From positions 372,001 through 436,000 of the forward strand of contig NZ_KB976987.1 of the NCBI RefSeq assembly GCF_000399685.1: a stretch of 64,000 bases of DNA, in the 5' to 3' direction. Position 1 is the first letter of the stretch. Each line of letters opens with the position of its first letter. The notes beneath the pieces were generated by a model, which was not told the DNA's origin, searched no databases, and saw only the letters and a program-made list of their open reading frames with translations. Source of the stretch: Acinetobacter pittii ANC 4050 (GTDB lineage Bacteria; Pseudomonadota; Gammaproteobacteria; Pseudomonadales; Moraxellaceae). Shown in pieces: positions 35,600 to 44,374 of the stretch. The position numbers and the translations under genes are program-made.

Positions 35600-35631
35600 A
35601 AGCATTAAAAGCTAAAGGGCTTTTAATGCTT
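35600..35631 (-). terminator. lpoP terminator overlapping the stop codon
   Basis: A perfect 13-bp stem, AAGCATTAAAAGC (35600-35612) with GCTTTTAATGCTT (35619-35631), has a 6-base loop. The lpoP stop (35614-35612) is at the loop/stem edge. The minus-strand tail (TATTTATTTT) is AT-rich but not a pure T run. It sits between convergent genes. Confidence 0.75.
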
Positions 35632-36160
35632 GCTGTGCTTCTTGAACAGTTTTTTGATTATTGCGTTGTTGACCAGCTTTTAAGATGACCAACCAAAGCT
35701 GCTTTTTCATTGGCTGACTTTGGGCAAAGCTCAAACCACGTCGTGCTAAAGAATCAGCATTAGAATATTGTTGTTTATGATTTGCCGTAAGTGCAAGAAA
35801 TAAATAAGTCTCAGCTGCTTGCGGTGCTAAACGCTGTGCTTGAAGTGCATAGCGCTCAGCCTCTGACCATTGCTGGTTTTTATAAGCCTGCTGCGTTTTT
35901 TGCATTAACACTTTAAATGCCGGTAGCTGGCTGCCATCATCACTAAAATGTTGAGGCTTTTTTTGCTGAGGAACAATCACCTGTAAATTTTTGCGTTGAA
36001 TTTCCGGATGGTCATAAGGCGTAATTTTTACGCCTGATGGAGTTTCCGTCTTTTTAACAGGAGGAGTAGGTGTTTTCTGTTTGGAGTCAGAATGATCAGG
36101 CAAAGTTGTACAGCCAACCATAAGAACAGCACCAATATAAAAAACACCTTTCTTCAACAT
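35612..36160 (-). CDS. lpoP: TPR lipoprotein, probable PBP1b activator LpoP
   Basis: The 182-aa protein has a lipoprotein signal (lipobox MVGC, Cys17), a Pro/Lys/Thr-rich linker (about 20-70) and tetratricopeptide-like helices in the C-terminal half ('AYKNQQWSEAERYALQAQRLAPQ', shortened here). It is encoded 21 bases downstream of mrcB on the same strand. In Pseudomonas aeruginosa a TPR lipoprotein encoded beside ponB, named LpoP, activates PBP1b from the outer membrane. Position, anchor and domain here all agree. The symbol is therefore by synteny and architecture, not by clear sequence identity. Confidence 0.78.
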   Translation of the reverse strand: MLKKGVFYIGAVLMVGCTTLPDHSDSKQKTPTPPVKKTETPSGVKITPYDHPEIQRKNLQVIVPQQKKPQHFSDDGSQLPAFKVLMQKTQQAYKNQQWSEAERYALQAQRLAPQAAETYLFLALTANHKQQYSNADSLARRGLSFAQSQPMKKQLWLVILKAGQQRNNQKTVQEAQQALKAL

Positions 36161-36181
36161 ATCCTAATTTCCTGTTAACGC

Positions 36182-38578
36182 TTAGTTGTTATAACTACCA
36201 CTCGATATTACATGCGTGTTGTTTGCCAGATCTTGTTCCATCTGGTTTTCACTTTCACGAATATAACTGTCGGTATTATCATCCTGAGATTCAGGAATTG
36301 TGTTATCACTTTGTGGTGTATATGTTGGATCAACTTGATAATAAGGTGCTCCACACGGGGTAGCGCGGTGCGGAACCGTATGCGTTAACATTGGAATATA
36401 CATAGCACCATCACAAGCTTGAGCAGATAAATCACCAGTTGCACGGTCAATCCACTGCCACTGTACAGTGTCTGGTTGACGTAGATTCACAGGGGTTTGA
36501 CGTAATTGTTTCATCACATTAATCCATACTGGCAACGCACCAGATGAACCCGTTAATCCTGTTACTTTGTTGTCATCTAAACCTAACCAAACTACAGCAA
36601 CGTGATTACCTGAGTAACCCGCAAACCATGAGTCACGTGTATCGTTAGTCGTACCTGATTTACCTGCCAATTTTAAAGCTGGAGATAAGCTGTTATAAGC
36701 TGAGCGACCCGTACCTGAAGACATGACCTGTTGTAGGCCATAATTCATGATATAGCCAACAGATGGATCAATTGTTTGTTGAACATTAAGGCCATAACGA
36801 TCAAGTAGGCGGCCGTTGGCATCTACGACAGATCGAATCGCACGTGTTGGGTATTTAAAACCACCTGTAGCGAAGTTCTCATAGATTCCCAATACTTCCA
36901 TTGGTGACATATTGACTGCCCCAAGGAAAATAGAAGGGTAGGCAGGAATTGTTGACTCGACACCAAATTTTCTTAAATTATTGGTAAAAGTAGATAAACC
37001 AAACTCTTGACCCAAGCGTACAGCCGATAGGTTATATGAGTTTGCTAATGCTTCACTCAAGCTTACGATGCCATGTCCGCCACCACTATAATTTTTAGGC
37101 GTCCAGCTTTTACCACCATCTACAGGAACACTAATTGGAGCGTCTTCAATTTGGGTTGCCCAGTTATAGCGTCCTGATTCAATAGCACTTAAATAAATTA
37201 CAGGTTTCAATAAAGAACCGACTTGACGCTTTGCATCTAACGCACGGTTGAAACCAGTAAAGTCTTGTGTAGAGCCAACTGCTGCAACCAGTTCGCCATT
37301 TTCAGGATGAGCAATCAGTACAGCACCTTGTAAATTTTTCAAACGTGAAGGATTACTATTTGCCAAGCGATCTACAGAAGCTTTAAAAGCATTTTGAACT
37401 TGCGTTTGAGTAATTGGGTCTAAAGTCGTAAAAATACGTAAACCCTGATTAGTTAAATCACTTTCTTGATATTCAGTACGTAATTGACGACGCACAATAT
37501 CTAAAAAGTCTGGGAATTTTGCAGGACCTAAACTTGGTTTACTTAGCACATTTAAAGGACGTGCAATTTCATCTTCATATTCTGATTGAGTTAAATAACC
37601 CATTACACGCATGTTATTTAACACAGTATCGCGGCGTTTTTTCGCACCTTCAGGGTTTTTCCAAGGATTATATAAAGAAGGGCCTTGTACCAAACCGACT
37701 AAATAAGCTTGTTGTGAAACATTGAGTTCACGTAATGGTAAACCAAAATAAAATTGTGAAGCCAAACCATAGCCATTAATTGAGTAGCTACCATTTTGGC
37801 CCAAATTTACTTCATTTAAATAAGCTTCTAAAATTTCATCTTTGCTGTAATGTAGCTCAATGAGCAAAGCCATTAATGCTTCATTAACTTTACGTTTTAG
37901 GGTGCGTTCAGGTGTAAGGTAGAAGTTTTTAACTAATTGTTGAGTTAGGGTTGAACCACCTTGACGCTTTCCGCCTGTAATATTACTCACCAATGCACGA
38001 GCAGTACCACGAATTGAAACTCCGTGATGATGATAGAAATTACGATCTTCTGTTGAAATTAAAGCTTCAATGAGTGGTTTAGGAACCTTATTCAGTTTAA
38101 TCAGAACACGGTCTTCATTATGTTGAGGATAGATTCCTCCAATAAGAAGTGGTTCTAATCGTGCAACACCTGTTGAAGAGGGCTTTGTACTGCGAACCTC
38201 GGCAACTTGATCATTTGCAAAACTTAACTCTAGTACCTGTTCTGGTTCAACACTATCGCCGTAATCAAAACCACGCGTGTGGATATACATATTGCTACCT
38301 TGAGCAACATACGTTCCAGACTTGTCATAATTACTTGAAGCTTTGTAACCCAAAAGTTTTAATTCTTGAGTGAAATTTGCTTGGGTAATAGGCGCATTGT
38401 TATAAATTTCTAAAGGTCGTGCGAACACTTTGGCAGGAATATCCCACCGTTGTCCTTCAAATTTTTCACGGATAATATTATCTAAACGAATCAGATAGAT
38501 ACTAAGAGCAATAAAAGCACCAATGACCAAAATGGAAAAGATTAGTGCAAAGAAACCGATACCACGTTCAAACTTCAT
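36182..38578 (-). CDS. mrcB: Penicillin-binding protein 1B
   Basis: PBP1b is a bifunctional inner-membrane enzyme that polymerises and crosslinks peptidoglycan. From the ATG at 38578 it is 798 aa. It has a membrane anchor (about 5-33), a UB2H-like region (60-150), and a GT51 glycosyltransferase domain with catalytic Glu177 ('STEDRNFYHHHG') and 'QGGSTLTQQLVKN'. The transpeptidase domain follows with SLLK (Ser455), SYN (514-516) and KSGT. An eight-codon extension to 38602 is rejected. The C-terminal tail is Asn/Gln/Asp-rich. lpoP follows after 21 bases, so synthase and probable activator share an operon. Confidence 0.96.
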   Translation of the reverse strand: MKFERGIGFFALIFSILVIGAFIALSIYLIRLDNIIREKFEGQRWDIPAKVFARPLEIYNNAPITQANFTQELKLLGYKASSNYDKSGTYVAQGSNMYIHTRGFDYGDSVEPEQVLELSFANDQVAEVRSTKPSSTGVARLEPLLIGGIYPQHNEDRVLIKLNKVPKPLIEALISTEDRNFYHHHGVSIRGTARALVSNITGGKRQGGSTLTQQLVKNFYLTPERTLKRKVNEALMALLIELHYSKDEILEAYLNEVNLGQNGSYSINGYGLASQFYFGLPLRELNVSQQAYLVGLVQGPSLYNPWKNPEGAKKRRDTVLNNMRVMGYLTQSEYEDEIARPLNVLSKPSLGPAKFPDFLDIVRRQLRTEYQESDLTNQGLRIFTTLDPITQTQVQNAFKASVDRLANSNPSRLKNLQGAVLIAHPENGELVAAVGSTQDFTGFNRALDAKRQVGSLLKPVIYLSAIESGRYNWATQIEDAPISVPVDGGKSWTPKNYSGGGHGIVSLSEALANSYNLSAVRLGQEFGLSTFTNNLRKFGVESTIPAYPSIFLGAVNMSPMEVLGIYENFATGGFKYPTRAIRSVVDANGRLLDRYGLNVQQTIDPSVGYIMNYGLQQVMSSGTGRSAYNSLSPALKLAGKSGTTNDTRDSWFAGYSGNHVAVVWLGLDDNKVTGLTGSSGALPVWINVMKQLRQTPVNLRQPDTVQWQWIDRATGDLSAQACDGAMYIPMLTHTVPHRATPCGAPYYQVDPTYTPQSDNTIPESQDDNTDSYIRESENQMEQDLANNTHVISSGSYNN

Positions 38579-38763
38579 AAAAATGAGATAAAACCCTAAC
38601 AATGCCTGTAATGATGCGATAGCTTGTCATCAATTTGCAATGATAAAACTGTGAATAATTGGAAAACTTAGATTGAATTTTACAGCATCTTGTAGTTATG
38701 TTTTTTTAAATTAATCAGGTTAATGTTATTATAGGCAAGTATCGCAGCGGAGCTTACTCATTC

Positions 38764-39672
38764 GTGCAAATTTCACATAAGTCCTTCAGAAACGTCGGGT
38801 TAATCGGTCGACCAGATAAATCATCAGTTGTAGAAACACTATGTTTAATTCATGATCATTTGTTGAACCTAGGCTTAAACCCCATTTTTGATCAGGAAAC
38901 TGCTGAATTAGTGCCTTATGATCATGCACAGATAGTAAGCCGTCATTTATTGGGTGAAGTTGCTGATTTAGTTATTGTAGTTGGCGGTGATGGTTCATTA
39001 CTCCACGCTGCAAGAGCTTTAGTTCGCTACAATACGCCTGTAATTGGTATTAACCGCGGACGATTAGGTTTTTTAACTGATATCAAACCTTCCGAAGCTA
39101 TTTTTAAACTTGACCAAGTGCTTCAAGGACATTTCCAGCTTGACCGTCGTTTCTTACTTGAAATGGAAGTAAGAACAAATGGTGAAGTGATTTATGATGC
39201 GATTGCCTTAAACGATGTCGTTTTGCATTCGGGCAAATCGGTACACATGATTGACTTCGAGCTTAATATTGATGGTCAGTATGTTTATCGCCAACATAGT
39301 GATGGTTTAATTGTTTCGACTCCAACTGGATCAACGGCATATGCGTTGTCAGGTGGTGGACCAATTTTACATCCAAGTATGGATGCTATTGCATTAGTTC
39401 CAATGCATCCCCATACATTGTCATCACGACCTATCGTAGTCGGTGGTCAAAGCGAAATTAAAATCGTTATTCGCGAAAATCGGGTATTACCAATGGTGAG
39501 TGCAGATGGACAACATAGTGTCTCGCTCAATGTTGGAGACAGTTTACACATTCGTAAACATCCATTTAAACTAAGTTTATTGCATCCACCAGGTTATGAT
39601 TTCTATATGGCCTGCCGTACCAAACTTGGTTGGAACCAAGATTTTGAATCTTTTCAAAGAGATGAATCATGA
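38764..39672 (+). CDS. nadK: NAD kinase
   Basis: NadK phosphorylates NAD to NADP in the cytoplasm. The 302-aa protein has the kinase motif GGDGSLL (74-80, catalytic Asp76), 'GINRGRLGFLTD', 'LNDVVLHSG' and 'TPTGSTAYALSGGGP'. The start is a GTG at 38764 with CGGAG about ten bases upstream; no in-frame ATG gives a full domain. It overlaps the DUF1315 gene by four bases (ATGA). Confidence 0.97.
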   Translation: MQISHKSFRNVGLIGRPDKSSVVETLCLIHDHLLNLGLNPIFDQETAELVPYDHAQIVSRHLLGEVADLVIVVGGDGSLLHAARALVRYNTPVIGINRGRLGFLTDIKPSEAIFKLDQVLQGHFQLDRRFLLEMEVRTNGEVIYDAIALNDVVLHSGKSVHMIDFELNIDGQYVYRQHSDGLIVSTPTGSTAYALSGGGPILHPSMDAIALVPMHPHTLSSRPIVVGGQSEIKIVIRENRVLPMVSADGQHSVSLNVGDSLHIRKHPFKLSLLHPPGYDFYMACRTKLGWNQDFESFQRDES

Positions 39673-39941
39673 ATATTGAACAAATGCTATCTGTTTTAAA
39701 CCCTGAAATTGTAGAGCGTTTAAAAACAGCAGTAGAAATTGGTAAATGGCCAAATGGCGTTGTTTTAACAAAAGAGCAGCGTGAGACTTGTATGCAAGCT
39801 GTGATTGCTTGGGAGTTAAAGAACTTACCAGAAGATCAGCGTAGTGGTTATATTGACCGTGGAACAAAAGAAGAAGGTGAAGAGTGTGATGACGATCATC
39901 ACAAGCATGAACCTGAATTTAAACCAATTCGTTTTGTTTAA
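39669..39941 (+). CDS. DUF1315 family protein (YeaC-like)
   Basis: The 90-aa soluble protein shows the DUF1315 pattern: 'MLSVLNPEIVERLKTAVEIGKWPNGVVLTKEQ' in outline, then 'CMQAVIAWE' and an acidic, His-rich C-terminus ('EECDDDHHKHE') that could bind metal. It is a homologue of E. coli YeaC, whose function is unknown. The ATG overlaps the nadK stop by four bases, indicating coupled translation. Confidence 0.87.
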   Translation: MNIEQMLSVLNPEIVERLKTAVEIGKWPNGVVLTKEQRETCMQAVIAWELKNLPEDQRSGYIDRGTKEEGEECDDDHHKHEPEFKPIRFV

Positions 39942-40012
39942 GATTTAATAAGAAAGTGGATTTGGTTATTTCATATAGCATTGAATACCATGATTTTTCA
40001 TGAGTTATAGCA

Positions 40013-40138
40013 TATAGGCTTTTATTACTTTTAAAGGATTAAAAGTAACCAAAAATCCTTTGTATCACTGACGATACTTCCATGTATCGCAGTGATACGG
40101 TCGACATCCATGTCGACCTTCGCGATAGCGTCTGCTAA
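40013..40138 (-). repeat. Structured repeat, copy 1 (minus orientation)
   Basis: Read on the minus strand, this element has four parts. Hairpin A is GGTCGAC-ATGGAT-GTCGACC (40118-40099). Hairpin B has a 9-bp outer stem GTATCACTG/CAGTGATAC and a 6-bp inner stem CGATAC/GTATCG around loop ATGGAA, with one bulged T (40098-40062). A tail hairpin TTACTTTT/AAAAGTAA (40048-40025) has loop AATCCTTT, itself complementary to AAAGGATT just upstream (40061-40054). The end GCCTATA is at 40019-40013. It fills the space between the convergent DUF1315 and trpD2 genes. A second copy is at 54573-54699. Confidence 0.85.
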
Positions 40139-41152
40139 CTACGAGTTAAGATCGCTTGAATTACGTGTTTCCCATAATACTTTTGCTTTCTCCATTGCCT
40201 CTTCAAAACTAGCAACAACTCCCATGGTATATAGCGCGATTCCGATGGTTTCTATTACTGCCATTTCCCCATATTCATGGTGCTGCTGACCAAGCCATAC
40301 TGCCTTAAATGTAGTTAAATCTAGCTCTTCTTCAATTGGGCTTCGTTCTGGCGTTAACTTTGGCAACTCATGTTCATAGAGTTCTCCATTTTTAATACCA
40401 CAAATGAGTGTTTTGGCATCTGGATTTCGTTCAAACTCACCACCTTCACCTTTAATGACTGCGCTGTTTTGATAGCCTAAGCGGTATGCACTATGTTGGT
40501 GGGAACTTCTGTAGGCGGGGTGGAATATTGCTTGTAAGGTGGCCTTGGCATTAAAAGGATTAATTAATCGGGCTAAAGTATGAATGGGTGAACGTAATCC
40601 CATGACATTTCTTAGAGAAATCAGTTCGCTTAAAACTGGTGAAATTACCTCTAAGGGTAAGTAAGCGAAATTTTGCTCTGCCAATTGAGTGCGAACTTCT
40701 TGTTCAGAATGGCAAATTTGATAACCAAGATATTCTAAAACTTGCTCGGTATAAACACGGTTAAGCGTATGACCTGACGCGCCATGCATAACAATCTTAT
40801 GACCATGCTGTGCAAGTGTAAGAGCGGCTAACAAAAACCATGGATAATGTTTTCGTTTACCTGCATAAGATGACCAGTCTAAATCGACGTCTAGAGGTTC
40901 AAAATGAAGCTGGTCTTTGGTCGCTTGTACGAATCCTGCAAGTTCCTCAATAGATTCCTCTTTAACCCGAAGTAACATTAAAAATGCGCCTAACTGCACA
41001 TCTAAAACTTCACCTTTTAAAATCATGGTAAATGCTTGATAGGCTTCTTCGTAGCTTAAAGAGCGAGATCCGGTTTTCCCCTTACCTAAAATACGGACAT
41101 ATTGAGCAAAGGGATGTTCAGCATCTTTATAGATATTACGTTTAGTATTCAT
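40139..41152 (-). CDS. ybiB: TrpD2/YbiB-type glycosyltransferase-fold protein
   Basis: The 337-aa protein has the anthranilate phosphoribosyltransferase fold: a helical N-terminal domain ('LSYEEAYQAFTMILKGEV..VQLGAFLMLLRVK') and a large domain with 'MHGASGHTLNRVYTEQVLEYLGY' in place of the TrpD substrate loop. The PRPP- and anthranilate-binding residues of true TrpD are not conserved. In E. coli the homologue YbiB is a nucleic-acid-binding protein of the LexA regulon. It is therefore unlikely to act in tryptophan synthesis. Its stop abuts the structured repeat. Confidence 0.85.
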   Translation of the reverse strand: MNTKRNIYKDAEHPFAQYVRILGKGKTGSRSLSYEEAYQAFTMILKGEVLDVQLGAFLMLLRVKEESIEELAGFVQATKDQLHFEPLDVDLDWSSYAGKRKHYPWFLLAALTLAQHGHKIVMHGASGHTLNRVYTEQVLEYLGYQICHSEQEVRTQLAEQNFAYLPLEVISPVLSELISLRNVMGLRSPIHTLARLINPFNAKATLQAIFHPAYRSSHQHSAYRLGYQNSAVIKGEGGEFERNPDAKTLICGIKNGELYEHELPKLTPERSPIEEELDLTTFKAVWLGQQHHEYGEMAVIETIGIALYTMGVVASFEEAMEKAKVLWETRNSSDLNS

Positions 41153-41655
41153 CGTAGTTCAAAACAATAAAAATGATGGGATGTAGGCAGCTCAAAATGA
41201 AATGTCCACAAGTATTTAATCAATATGACATAAAAAACTGCTGAAAAAATATCAAAAGTGTTTCTTATACTAAAGTCTTAGGATTGCCTGAGTGTTTTTT
41301 ATGCGTATCAGCTAAAAATTTAACCGAATCGTTATTTAATTCGAGTACACTTTCTCGTGCTTTTTTGAGCACTCATATCATAATTTTATGTGATTCTCCT
41401 ATATCTTCAGCTTTTTATTGAAAAAGTAAGAGGTTATTTCTAGCTACTCAAAGTGGTTAGAAACTTCAGGTATTCTCCTGTTTTAGAAAACATCTATTTT
41501 GTTTTCATTGAGGTAGTAGGAAGGTTTTTTGTTCACAAAAAACCATTTCCCTTTTGCGGTGTTAATGTGAAAGGTTAGGGCTGTGTATTCGTAAAGAATA
41601 GACGTTTCATTTTGGTATTTCCAACGGACTTGGAAATATAGATTGAAGTAAAGTT
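41153..41655. other. Long dctA upstream region
   Basis: This 503-base AT-rich stretch separates divergent ybiB and dctA. I find no coding frame. The clear feature is the hairpin at 41523-41544; the rest probably carries both promoters and regulator sites for dicarboxylate control. Confidence 0.45.
41523..41544. promoter_or_regulatory. Perfect AT hairpin in the dctA leader
   Basis: GGTTTTTTG (41523-41531) pairs with CAAAAAACC (41536-41544) around TTCA. It is 110 bases upstream of dctA. No T run follows on the plus strand, so an operator or leader structure is more likely than a terminator. Confidence 0.5.
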
Positions 41656-43014
41656 ATGGCTAAAAAACCGATTTATAAATCACTTTATTTTCAGGTGATT
41701 ATTGCGATTATTGCGGGTATCTTGGTGGGACATTTTTCTCCAAGCTCCACGCAAATTGTCAATGGTGTTGAACAACATATCCCAGGTTTAGGTGAGAAAC
41801 TCAAGCCATTAGGTGATGCCTTTATTCGTTTGATCAAGATGATCATCGCTCCAGTTATTTTCTGTACCGTTGTAAGCGGTATTGCTGGTATGGAAAGCAT
41901 GAAGTCAGTCGGAAAAACTGGCGGCGTTGCATTGTTATACTTTGAAATCGTTTCAACAATTGCACTTCTAATTGGCCTTGTTGTAATTAACATTGCTAAA
42001 CCGGGTGTAGGGATGAATGTTGACCCTACTACTCTTGATACTTCGGGCATTCAAAAATACGTCAGTTCTGGTGAGTCACAATCTACCATTGATTTCTTAA
42101 TGCACATCATCCCAGATACGGTTGTTGGTGCATTTGCAAATGGTGAAATCTTACAAGTCCTTCTTTTTGCAATTCTCTTTGGTTTTGCTTTACATAAGTT
42201 AGGTGATGCCGGACGTCCAGTTTTAAAATTTATTGATCAAGTTGCACATGTGTTTTTTAACATTGTGAATATGGTCATGAAATTGGCTCCGATTGGTGCA
42301 TTCGGTGCGATGGCATTCACTATCGGTAAATATGGTGTTGGTTCACTTGTACAATTAGGGCAGCTCATTATCTGTTTCTATATTACTTGTTTACTCTTTA
42401 TTTTCTTGATCTTGGGTACAATCAGCCGTATTAGCGGATTTAGTATCCTTAAGATGATTCGCTTAATTCGTGAAGAGTTATTAATTGTACTTGGTACATC
42501 TTCTTCTGAATCAGTTTTACCTCGCATGTTGCGTAAACTTGAAATTGCAGGTTGTGAAAAATCTGTAGTTGGTTTGGTGATACCAACAGGTTATTCATTT
42601 AACCTTGATGGTACGTCAATTTATTTGACCATGGCTGCAATCTTTATTGCTCAGGCAACAAATACACAGCTTGATATTCAGCATCAGATTACTTTGTTAC
42701 TAGTACTCTTAATCTCATCTAAAGGTGCAGCGGGTGTAACAGGTTCTGGCTTTATTGTGATGGCAGCAACTTTATCTGCTGTTGGCCATATTCCAGTGGC
42801 AGGTTTGGCATTGATTTTAGGTATTGACCGTTTCATGTCAGAAGCACGTGCATTAACCAATCTTGTGGGTAACTCTTTAGCAACGATAGTCGTCGCAAAA
42901 TGGGTCGGTGCTTTAGATAAAGATAAGTTGAATGATGCTTTGAATAATCCAGATGAAGTCGACAGAAAAATGATGGAACAAAAAACTCCTCAAGTCGCTG
43001 AAGGTCTAGATTAA
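41656..43014 (+). CDS. dctA: C4-dicarboxylate/cation symporter
   Basis: DctA imports succinate, fumarate and malate across the inner membrane with protons or sodium. The 452-aa protein has eight transmembrane helices and two re-entrant loops. The family motifs '[13 protein letters not shown]' (hairpin 1 serine stretch), '[14 protein letters not shown]' and '[14 protein letters not shown]' are all visible, with '[16 protein letters not shown]' in helix 8. The Ser-rich motif and 'GYSFNLDG' favour dicarboxylate over glutamate transport. AAG-TAAAGTT precedes the ATG and is a poor ribosome binding site. A terminator follows. Confidence 0.92.
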   Translation: MAKKPIYKSLYFQVIIAIIAGILVGHFSPSSTQIVNGVEQHIPGLGEKLKPLGDAFIRLIKMIIAPVIFCTVVSGIAGMESMKSVGKTGGVALLYFEIVSTIALLIGLVVINIAKPGVGMNVDPTTLDTSGIQKYVSSGESQSTIDFLMHIIPDTVVGAFANGEILQVLLFAILFGFALHKLGDAGRPVLKFIDQVAHVFFNIVNMVMKLAPIGAFGAMAFTIGKYGVGSLVQLGQLIICFYITCLLFIFLILGTISRISGFSILKMIRLIREELLIVLGTSSSESVLPRMLRKLEIAGCEKSVVGLVIPTGYSFNLDGTSIYLTMAAIFIAQATNTQLDIQHQITLLLVLLISSKGAAGVTGSGFIVMAATLSAVGHIPVAGLALILGIDRFMSEARALTNLVGNSLATIVVAKWVGALDKDKLNDALNNPDEVDRKMMEQKTPQVAEGLD

Positions 43015-43030
43015 TTCAAATAAACCTATA

Positions 43031-43062
43031 TAAAAAAGGAAGCTTTGGGCTTCCTTTTTTAT
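43031..43062 (+). terminator. dctA terminator
   Basis: AAAAGGAAGC (43034-43043) pairs with GCTTCCTTTT (43049-43058) around TTTGG, then TT. It lies about 20 bases after the stop. Confidence 0.9.
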
Positions 43063-43178
43063 TGGCTGACTGAAAAGTACAGTTTTAATGAGTGGCTATG
43101 CCATGACAGTTGCTGAAAAAATGATTAGCATGCACAGCAATGAGATTCGATAAAACAATAAAGCTGAAGGAAAATATT

Positions 43179-44324
43179 ATGTTGGCATACGATGCAGATT
43201 TAGAATTATTCCGTGATAATTTTAAACGTTTTATGAGTGAGCATATTGCGCCTCATTACGACCAATGGGAGCGTGAAGGAATTATGCCGCGTTCTGTCTG
43301 GAGTCAACTGGGCGAAAATGGTTTTTTATGTGTGGATGTCCCAGAAGAATATGGTGGTTACGGTGTGCCAACCTATTATTCATTAATGTTAGTTGAAGAA
43401 TCTGCACGTGCTGGTTTTTGTGCATTATCAACAGCGATTTCTTGCCACTCTGAAATTGCTGCACCATATATTTTACATATCGGGACAGAAGAGCAAAAAC
43501 AATACTGGTTGCCGAAAATGGTAACAGGTGAGGTTGTGGGTGCAATCGGAATGACTGAACCGGGAGCAGGTTCGGATTTACAATCAATGCGTACCAGCGC
43601 CATTTTGCAAGACGATCACTATTTATTAAATGGCTCAAAAACATTTATCTCAAATGGACAACATGCTGATCTTGTTGTACTCGCAGTAAAAACGGATCCT
43701 CAAGCGCGTGCCAAAGGTGTATCGTTACTATTAGCAGATACGCATTTAGAAGGCTTTAAAAAAGGCACAAATCTCGACAAAATCGGCCTGCATTCTCAAG
43801 ATACTTCTGAGCTATTTTTTGACAATGTAAAAGTGCCTAAAAACCAGTTACTCGGTCAAGCTGGGCAAGGTTTTGCTTACTTAATGCAAGAGTTACCTCG
43901 TGAACGTACAGCCATTGCATCTACTGCAATTGGGGCAATTCGTGGTGCAATTGATTTGGCAACAGCGTATGTAAAAGAGCGCCAAGCATTTGGTCAACCT
44001 ATTTCTCAGTTCCAAAATACTCGTTTTGTTTTAGCCCAAGCAAAAATTGATGAGCTTGCAACAGCAGCTTTCTATGAAAGAAATGTTGCATTATATCAAG
44101 AAGGTAAACTAGATGTAGAAACGGCTGCAGCATTGAAAAGTTTCAGTAGTGATATGCAAATGAAAGTCGCTGATAACTTACTACAACTTTTCGGTGGGTA
44201 TGGTTATATGACTGAATACCCAATTTCACGTTTCTTTGTAGATGCCCGTATCCAACGTATTTACGGTGGTACAAATGAAATTATGAAAGAAATCGTAGCA
44301 CGTGGATTAATTGGCAAAGTCTAA
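43179..44324 (+). CDS. Acyl-CoA dehydrogenase
   Basis: This FAD enzyme of the cytoplasm oxidises acyl-CoA to the trans-2-enoyl product. The 381-aa protein has the full fold, with 'IGMTEPGAGSDL' (flavin loop), 'NGSKTFISNG', 'QAFGQPISQFQ' and 'QLFGGYGYMTEYP'. The catalytic base is Glu367 in 'YGGTNEIMKE', the position used by medium/short-chain enzymes. GAAGGA seven bases upstream fixes the ATG at 43179; the frame is open 13 codons further up. Chain length specificity is not clear. It is a single-gene unit, with no electron-transfer flavoprotein genes nearby. Confidence 0.92.
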   Translation: MLAYDADLELFRDNFKRFMSEHIAPHYDQWEREGIMPRSVWSQLGENGFLCVDVPEEYGGYGVPTYYSLMLVEESARAGFCALSTAISCHSEIAAPYILHIGTEEQKQYWLPKMVTGEVVGAIGMTEPGAGSDLQSMRTSAILQDDHYLLNGSKTFISNGQHADLVVLAVKTDPQARAKGVSLLLADTHLEGFKKGTNLDKIGLHSQDTSELFFDNVKVPKNQLLGQAGQGFAYLMQELPRERTAIASTAIGAIRGAIDLATAYVKERQAFGQPISQFQNTRFVLAQAKIDELATAAFYERNVALYQEGKLDVETAAALKSFSSDMQMKVADNLLQLFGGYGYMTEYPISRFFVDARIQRIYGGTNEIMKEIVARGLIGKV

Positions 44325-44333
44325 TTAAGCAAA

Positions 44334-44370
44334 GAAAAAACAGCCTGTCTTAGAACAGGCTGTTTTGTTT
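44334..44370. terminator. Bidirectional terminator after the acyl-CoA dehydrogenase gene
   Basis: AAAACAGCCTGT (44339-44350) pairs with ACAGGCTGTTTT (44357-44368) around CTTAGA. A tracts and T tracts on the two sides serve both convergent genes. Confidence 0.92.
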
Positions 44371-44374
44371 TTAA

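Noticed and set aside
40139..41152. True anthranilate phosphoribosyltransferase (trpD)
   Set aside because: The PRPP and anthranilate loops are replaced, and no trp genes are nearby; the YbiB/TrpD2 type fits better.
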